Below are positions 58,151-64,000 of a stretch of DNA of 64,000 nt, one piece after another. Every line of letters begins with the position of its first letter. The stretch's first letter is position 1. Below the pieces are notes generated by a model, which worked only from the letters and a program-made list of their open reading frames with translations, searched no databases and was not told where the DNA came from. Source of the stretch: Porodaedalea pini. Taxonomy: Eukaryota > Basidiomycota > Agaricomycetes > Hymenochaetales > Hymenochaetaceae. The position numbers and the translations under genes were made by a program. The stretch is from assembly GCA_002794775.1 (NCBI GenBank), contig NBAY01000006.1, positions 806,001 through 870,000 on the forward strand. The letters are read 5' to 3'.

Positions 58151-60178
58151 GAATGAACCGGAGTGAAAGATGGAAAAGATACTAGCTTTAGAGATCGTAC
58201 AGTTAGGAAGGAGTGACAACATTAAATATTGGTTAGATGAAGGGTTGTGATTGGAATGGGCGAAATATGACAAGAGGAAATTTTGCGAAAGAGAACGAAC
58301 GAAGAGTTGAAGGGGTGGACAGGAAATAAAGGATTCCGCCACCACTGGGTTGGTACTGTGATTAAATACTGAATGAAGAAAACGATTTTGTATCGATTGA
58401 AGAATTGAAATAAAAGGAGACTCCGGAAAAAGGACAGCGCCGTATATGGCGACCGACCGGATTAAACCAAAATAAAGAAGGTGTGCATATTGAAGATAAG
58501 CGCCATTGGATCTGTTGAAAAGGAAAGAGCGTTGGTGTAGGGTGGAAAGGGCTTTGTTCGCCCGAGATTGGAAATGGAGCTTGGGGGAAAGATCGTAAGA
58601 AAAAATAACATCCAGCCAAGTAAGATGGCGTGATGGGTGGATAATACGGTCATTGGGCAAAGATAAAGCCGCAGACAAAGCTGAGGAAGAGTCTTGTAAG
58701 AAAGACCTGAAGGTGAAATTAGAAATAGTAGGATGTGGAAGGATGTGAAGGAGTTCAATAGCGTCTGGGTCGATGGAGAGACCAAGGGATTGGAATTGTA
58801 AAGAAAGAAATTGAAATTGATTACGCAGACGCCGCAAATTAGTGCAAATGCTTAGTGAACGAGAGTAGAGAAGATGGTCGTCCATATAGGCGAGTAAAGG
58901 ATGGTGGGGACCGAAGCGAGCGTTATAGTTTATGATAACGTCGGAAGCAGCGAATATTGAAATAAGAGGGGATAAAGGAGACCCTTGGGGAACTCCCCGA
59001 TTGGGTTTGATGAAAGGTGAAGAAAAGAAGTTGTTAAAGTGAAAAGAAATGGGACGGTCTCTGAGCCAGCTCGAGAGAACACGAATAATGTTAGGATGGA
59101 GGTTGGAATTGATGAGTTTTGATAGAAGGCGGTTATGAGAAATGTTATCAAAAAAACCTTGAATGTCAATGGTAAGGATAGAAGTGATCAAGTAGCGATG
59201 ACGAAGGTATAGGGCGGACAAACTATCGCTGCCGCTCCTAATGAAAGGTTGTGATAAAATGTGAGAAAGGAGTTCATAACATGCCGTCAAAGACGAACGG
59301 TGTTTCTGGCACCCATGTTGAGCGTCGGGAAGAAGATTATTTAATTCAAAAAAGGGTTGAAGAATATTAAAGAGGATGTGTTCGAAAAGTTTGCCTATGG
59401 TGTCCACCAGGGTAATAGGCCAGAACGCTCGGGAACAGTGAAGTCCGAACATTTAGGTTTGGGGATGAATGTAACGAGGGACGTTTTAAAAGATAAAGGG
59501 AAGTGGCCCATCTTTAAGCATAACGAAAAAAGATCCACAAAGAATTGACCGCAATGCTCGATGAGGAGCTCCAGATGTTTATACGAGATGTGGCTATTGC
59601 CAGGGCTCATTTCGTGATCAGTGCCATGAAGGGCGGCATGTACGTCCTTCATTTCGATGGGACGGAACTCCGCGAGGTCGGGGAGAGGGATGACCTCAGG
59701 GGTGTTTGTGAGCGGAGGAAAGAACGTCTTGCAAAAAAGGGACGCTTTATCGGATTCGGTTAGGGAGAAAGACCCGTTATTCATACGGAGCGCGCCGATG
59801 GGGGCTCGGCAGTGCGCCATCCCGAGATATTGATTGCGCCAGGCAGAACGCGCATCAGATTGTTGTAGGCGCGAACCAAAGAACGCGTTCTTGGCTCAGG
59901 TAATTTCGGTGTCTAGGCGCCTTTTCGACTCGGGTTGTGGATTACGGCAATGATCGCGATAAAGTGTTGTACATGCTTCGGTCCACCAATTGTTGGGGCC
60001 GAAGTAGGATCGTGGTTTCCGTTTGTTTAAGAAGAATGAAGCGAAATTTGAAAGGGAAGATTGAAGGGAAAATAATAGGTCGTCCAGCGCCTGGGGGGAT
60101 TCGATCCCGGTTAAAGAAAAGGGGAACAAGTTAGAATCGCAAAATTCCCTGATAAAAGAAGGTAAGTCACGGGAATGA
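58151..60178 (-). pseudogene. LINE copy B ORF2, linker and reverse transcriptase
   Basis: From the insertion boundary: DLPSFIREFCDSNLFPFSL, YFGPNNWWTEACTTLYRDH, an in-frame TGA at about 59898-59896 (CGA in copy A), then SLVTFIPKPKCSDF, a frameshift near 59425, LVDTIGKLFEHILFN, LPDAQHGCQKHRSS, ILTIDIQGFFDNISH, NRGVPQGSPLSPLIS and the active site YMDDHLLY (about 58880). Copy A has SSP where this copy keeps the usual QGSPLSP. Confidence 0.85.
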
Positions 60179-61112
60179 TGTAGAGCCGTGCCGATCGTCC
60201 CATCACCGCCGATCACTCCAGAAGCATTCAAGAACTGGTTCCGACGCGTACCGATCAGTACCGGACTCAACCCGATCGGTCCGGTCTCGAATCAGAACCT
60301 CGCGATCGCGTCATCAGCACGTTCCGACACCTCTGAAAGCATACCGGAATGTACCGGAGATCTTATCTCGACGATTAGGGATGCGGTCACATGGAGCATA
60401 CAGCCAAGACGCGTACCGGACTGCTGTCCGACGATGGGAGCCACATACCGATTGGACGATCTGAGTTCCGGTGGAGCACCGGTGTGATCGGACGCGAAGC
60501 AGACGTTTTTCCTCATTATGATTTATGTTTTTCCTATGTTCTTCTGATTTCTATGCACTCTATGCATGCCTCTATGACCTATGACTTTTCCTTTTGACTT
60601 CTCTATGTTTCAACTGATATGCACAGTATGCCCGTATGGAAATTATTAACTGTAGATAGATCTTTGGACTTAGTATAAATATGCACCCCATGTCGTAGGT
60701 AGAGGACAAGTCAGTTCTACCGCAGAGTCTCCCTCAGATAGGGTAACTTGAGTGCGATCCGTCTTAGTTCTTGTAATCTTGTAGTCGTTCCGTCTTCGTC
60801 TTAGCATCTCGTCTCTCGAAACCGTCTCTCATCTCATACTTCGTAACTCGAACCTCGTCGCTCGTCGTGATCACATCGTACCGGTGTTGATTACCTGCGC
60901 ATACCGACTCCGTACCGGTCAAACCACAGACGCGACAGGAGTTCCCGGCCTTTGTTCTCAATATCGACACGTACCGGCGCGTACCGAAGCGTACCGACGC
61001 GTACCGGTACGTCGAGTGATCTCACCGCAGTCTACCCCTAACCTCCCAGAGCAACGCGATCACGTCCCCAAAAGGACTGTTGATCCCAGACACCCCTAAG
61101 TCAGGATCTACA
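60179..61112 (+). mobile_element. LTR-like insertion (probable solo LTR) packed with GTACCG motifs
   Basis: 934 bp with TG...CA ends and 6-bp terminal inverted repeats (TGTAGA/TCTACA), lying between the endonuclease and RT parts of LINE copy B where copy A is continuous. The flanks show an imperfect 4-5 bp duplication (ATGA and ACGA). The plus strand has TATAAATA near 60675 followed by a C/T-rich leader-like stretch. GTACCG occurs ten times and ATACCG three times, clustered near both ends. No long ORF with a domain was seen. Most likely a solo LTR of another retroelement; strand is assigned from the TATA box. Confidence 0.65.
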
Positions 61113-61883
61113 ACGAATGGATCGGAGCGGGTGTTGTTGAGGAGCAGATAATTTGTTGATGTCGAAAGAAAACCGGATGGGAAGGTGGTCCGAAGAAATG
61201 TCAAGAGAATGGTCAGAAACAGAAGCCGACTCAAGAAGAAAAGGGGCAAAATCGTCTGAAGCGATGATCAAGTCAACGATGGTTTTAGAACCGGTGAAAC
61301 AATTAAAGTATGTATGTTGATATGGAGGGTTGCAAATGGTTAATGCATTCTCGTTGATCCAGTCAACGAGGTCTGCTGATTTCAAAAAGGAGGCGGATTG
61401 CTCTGGAAAAGACCAGAGATCCAAATGCCGGTTGAAATCCCCGGCAAAAATATGAGAAGGGAGGTCAAGTGAAGGAAGCGGGTGTTCGAATTCGTGTAGG
61501 GAAGGGGAGTTGTAAACGTTCCAAAGTAACAAGGGGGACAAGTCACCCCGCGAAAGAGTAATGACAGTGATGTTTGGAGATGAAGAGTAAAGGGTAAAAA
61601 GAGAAATGCGATGAATGATACGTGGGTGTACAAGCGTACAACACCTGGGTTTTTCAGGAGACGAAGGTCGAAAAGCGATGTAGGGGGCAGAATAACGAAG
61701 ATTAAAAACTCGAGTGCCAGAAGACAAAGATTTGGAAGGAACAATTGAATGAATTGTAGGGATTTCTTGAAAAAGAATGATGTCTGGAGAAGAGTGCGTG
61801 GAAGAGAATGCGCGTAAAAGATAGTCGAACGTGGGTTCGGAGTTACGAATGTTAAGGGAAAAAACCAAGATTGAGTCTGTCAT
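61101..61883 (-). pseudogene. LINE copy B ORF2, endonuclease domain
   Basis: MTDSILVFSLNIRNSEPTFD, SSPDIILFQEIPTIHS, GDFNRHLDLWSFPEQSA, SKTIVDLIIASDDFAP and DHLPIRFSFDINKL form an uninterrupted EEP-type endonuclease. The last residues and stop come from the LTR-like insertion. The ATG at 61883 follows the ORF1 stop (61891-61889) by five bases. Confidence 0.88.
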
Positions 61884-61888
61884 GAGGA

Positions 61889-62507
61889 TTAAAAGGGGGA
61901 ACGATAATTACGACGGGCTGGGCAGTCCGATGATCTTGCGCTATGATTGCCCTGGCAATTTATGCATAGTGCGAAATGATCGCACTGGAGGTTGTTGGAC
62001 GCGGTACATGGAGCGCACTTGGCGACATGAACGGCGGTGCGATGGGGTTCAGAACAGATAGCGCATCGGGCCACTGATCTGCATTTGGCGGCCGGATGAC
62101 CCAGGCGGTGACAGTTATCACATTGGTTGATTACCGGGCGGGCTTTCATTTCTTCTAGTCGACGAATCACCCCAAAGATCGGGACAGAGCGATTGTTATG
62201 TAGGAAGAAGTGGTCGAAACATAGTCGGGAGTCGTCCTTGAGTACGACTGACACGTTGCAGTAGTCGCGCTGATTTAAATGTTTGATGGAGGACATGAAC
62301 CTAGGAGGGAACATGAATTCCTGGCCTTCAAATTGCGGCAAGGAGGAAATCTCGTTGGCGAGGTCTTTTTCGGAGTAGATGAGGTTGGTGTCCTTGTCGT
62401 AGACTGGGACACTGGGGATGACCATTTTGAACTGGGGTGAAGGCATGAATGCCTTGGCCCCCGAGATGTTGATGATCCAATTGAGTTGAGAAACGAGAGA
62501 ACTATGC
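61889..62507 (-). pseudogene. LINE copy B ORF1, C-terminal part
   Basis: Starts at the chromovirus insertion (HSSLVSQLNWIINISGAKAF) and runs through CDNCHRLGHPAAKC, CAICSEPHRTAVHVAKC, ALCINCQGNHSARSSDC to the stop. Unlike copy A it keeps Gln after ALCINC. The N-terminal part is missing from the window. Confidence 0.85.
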
Positions 62508-62933
62508 TGTTAGGCGGGAGTCCGGGAGACGACTCGGACTGGGCAGGCCTCGGCTGACTGTCGTCTGGGACGTGTTATGCTCGAGCGTAGACTCGGGACA
62601 CGCTTACTCAGGCTAGGTCGTCGCGGAGGTAAGAGGATTAATACACATCTAAACTAATACAAGGGGAACGAGTCTCACCTAGGTCGTCGCGGAGGTAAGA
62701 GGAAAAGCAGAACAAGGAGTTCATGCGATTCCTGAGACCTTATATAGCGACGACCGTGAGACTATATTACTTAACATTACATAACGAGCGGGAATGGAAC
62801 GAATGAAGGTCGCGTGAAAGGAGTGTGGGAAATGATTGGAAAGATGATTAACTATAATGAAAAAGGAGCGGTTAAAAGGAAAAGAAATGGTAAAGGGAAA
62901 ATAAAGGAAAAGGCGAAGGTTCGAGTTCTGACA
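62508..62933 (-). repeat. 3' LTR of the second chromovirus copy
   Basis: 426 bp, beginning TGTTAGGCGGGAG and ending GTTCTGACA on the plus strand. It keeps the TATA box, the 11-nt AAAAGCAGAAC segment (62703-62713) and the 25-bp internal direct repeat. Confidence 0.95.
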
Positions 62934-64000
62934 TTACCCCCCCTTCAAGGTTGGGCGTCCCGACCAACCAAGATCGCGGTCATCTGGCTCGGTGTCGACG
63001 AAGAGCGGGCGGAGTCGTGAGCGAGGGATGTCGAGTTTGCGAGGAGCACCAGGGTGTTTGAGGTAAAACTCGGCGATCGCCTCCTTTGCGTTCTCGCCAA
63101 AGTCCTTCTCTGGTTGCCAGGTCGGTTCGTTGTACCCGACCCACTTGATGAGGTATTGTAGTTTACCTCGGTGCAGTCGTGAGTCGATGACCTCCTCGAC
63201 CTCGTACTCCTCCTCGTCGTCGACGATGTCTGGCGGTGGCGGCGGCGGTTGCTTCTGGCTTTCAAAGGACGGTTCGACGGCGGGTTTCAACAGGGCTTCA
63301 TTGAAGACAGGGTGGACCTTTTTCCATCGCTTCGGGAGTTTGAGCTTGTACGCGCTCGCTCCTACTTTGTCGACGACGTCAAAGGGGCCGTACCATTTGT
63401 CTGCGAGTTTCTTTGTCGGCGAGTCCGTGCTGATGTTTCGCCCGTCAAGAAAGACCTTGTCTCCAGCCCTGTACTCCACTGAAGCTCCTGCTGTCCGGTC
63501 ATGGTAGCGCTTCATGTCTTCTGCTGCCTTGACTAGGTTATCCTTAGCAACGCGATGAGTCTCCTTGATGTGCTTTGCGAATTCTTCCGCTGACATGTTA
63601 GCAGATGAGGTTCGCGTCGTGTCGAAGCTCAAGGGGTGACGTCCTGTGTTCGCGTAGAAAGGGGACATCTTCGTTGCTGAGTGTTCGCGGTTGTTGTATG
63701 CGAACTCTGCGAGGGGGAGCCAGTCCTTCCAGTCCGATTGTCGATGGTTAACGAAGAGTCGAAGGTACTGTTCGAGCTCTTGGTTGACGCGTTCCGTTTG
63801 ACCATCCGTCTGTGGATGGTACGCTGTCGACGGGTTGCCTTCAATGTGCAGAAGTCTGTACAGCTCCTTCATCATCGACGCATCGAACTGCGTGCCTCGG
63901 TCGTGGATGATCTTCTTCGGCAGGCCATGGAGGCGGAAGATATGGTCGCGGTACAGTTGGGCCATGCCTTCTGCTGACAGCTTCGTCGTCGTCGGGATCG
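62934..64000 (-). CDS. pol: Chromovirus Pol, integrase C-terminus and chromodomain (partial)
   Basis: Open across the window edge: KIIHDRGTQFDASMMKEL, YHPQTDGQTERVNQELEQ, KWYGPFDVVDKVGASAYKL and the chromodomain YEVEEVIDSRLHRGKLQYLI, KWVGYNEPTWQPEKDF, ending at a TAA in the polypurine tract (62936-62934). No stops in the visible part. Confidence 0.93.
   Translation of the reverse strand, partial: IPTTTKLSAEGMAQLYRDHIFRLHGLPKKIIHDRGTQFDASMMKELYRLLHIEGNPSTAYHPQTDGQTERVNQELEQYLRLFVNHRQSDWKDWLPLAEFAYNNREHSATKMSPFYANTGRHPLSFDTTRTSSANMSAEEFAKHIKETHRVAKDNLVKAAEDMKRYHDRTAGASVEYRAGDKVFLDGRNISTDSPTKKLADKWYGPFDVVDKVGASAYKLKLPKRWKKVHPVFNEALLKPAVEPSFESQKQPPPPPPDIVDDEEEYEVEEVIDSRLHRGKLQYLIKWVGYNEPTWQPEKDFGENAKEAIAEFYLKHPGAPRKLDIPRSRLRPLFVDTEPDDRDLGWSGRPTLKGG

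Larger units (their letters stand above)
56967..62507 (-). mobile_element. Non-LTR retrotransposon (Tad1-like LINE), copy B, with two insertions
   Basis: Same family as copy A, on the minus strand. From 62507 down: ORF1 C-terminal part, ORF2 endonuclease, an LTR-like insertion (60179-61112), RT, RNase H and a 3' tail ending about 56967. The 5' part of ORF1 is cut off by a chromovirus copy starting at 62508; the remainder presumably lies beyond the window. It has its own stops and frameshifts distinct from those of copy A. Confidence 0.85.
62508..64000 (-). mobile_element. Second chromovirus copy, truncated by the window edge
   Basis: A 426-bp LTR (62508-62933) followed, without spacer, by the C-terminal part of pol on the minus strand, same family as the complete element. 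The LTR has the same length but visibly more differences from the other two than they have from each other, so this is an independent, diverged copy. It inserted into LINE copy B in the same orientation as the LINE. Confidence 0.93.

Overview
The window is nuclear DNA from a filamentous basidiomycete, most likely an Agaricomycete. The signs are dense protein genes with many introns of about 45-75 bp, a DUF7918-type protein of the kind abundant in that group, CRY-DASH photolyase, GAA1, USP48-type deubiquitinase, RPL7 and U2 snRNA, plus fungal chromovirus and Tad1-like LINE retrotransposons. No bacterial or organellar features are present.

Layout. 1-464: 3' end of a ubiquitin-like gene. 1.2-2.8 kb (+): ExoIII/APE1-type AP endonuclease. 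2.9-4.7 kb (-): CRY-DASH, convergent with it. 4.9-8.0 kb (-): AFG2/SPATA5-type double AAA ATPase. About 8.08-8.27 kb (+): U2 snRNA, divergent from AFG2 with only about 50 bp between them. 8.75-9.12 kb: a 154-bp inverted repeat. 9.26-21.8 kb: LINE copy A (+), split by a complete 6.3-kb LTR retrotransposon (chromovirus, coding on -). 22.2-24.1 kb: DUF7918-like gene. 24.1-27.6 kb: gene-poor. 27.6-31.8 kb: large low-complexity protein with a conserved core. 32.1-36.9 kb (-): USP48-like deubiquitinase. 37.1-39.5 kb: GAA1. 40.0-41.8 kb: single-pass membrane protein. 42.1-43.8 kb (-): CHM7-like ESCRT-III protein. 45.1-46.4 kb: isocitrate-lyase-superfamily lyase. 46.8-49.6 kb: chromodomain protein. 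50.3-53.1 kb: ABC transporter, probably decayed. 53.6-54.9 kb: LisH-CTLH-CRA protein. 55.7-56.9 kb (-): RPL7. 57.0-62.5 kb: LINE copy B (-), carrying a GTACCG-rich LTR-like insertion and itself interrupted by a second copy of the same chromovirus, which runs off the right edge.

The host genes are mostly housekeeping: DNA repair, ribosome biogenesis and ribosome, splicing, GPI anchoring, ubiquitin and ESCRT. They form no visible pathway cluster. The most informative part is the mobile DNA. The complete chromovirus has LTRs differing at 2 of 426 positions, an intact 5-bp target duplication and open gag and pol frames. It also has an 11-nt primer-binding site exactly complementary to the predicted 5' end of its own transcript (Tf1-type self-priming), and a canonical G GGT TTT -1 frameshift heptamer followed, after 6 nt, by a stem at the gag/pol junction. 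Two copies of this family have landed in ORF1 of two copies of the same LINE family.

I found no evidence of a wholly new biological system. Splice junctions were placed by eye from GT/AG sites and reading-frame continuity, so exon limits are provisional unless stated otherwise.
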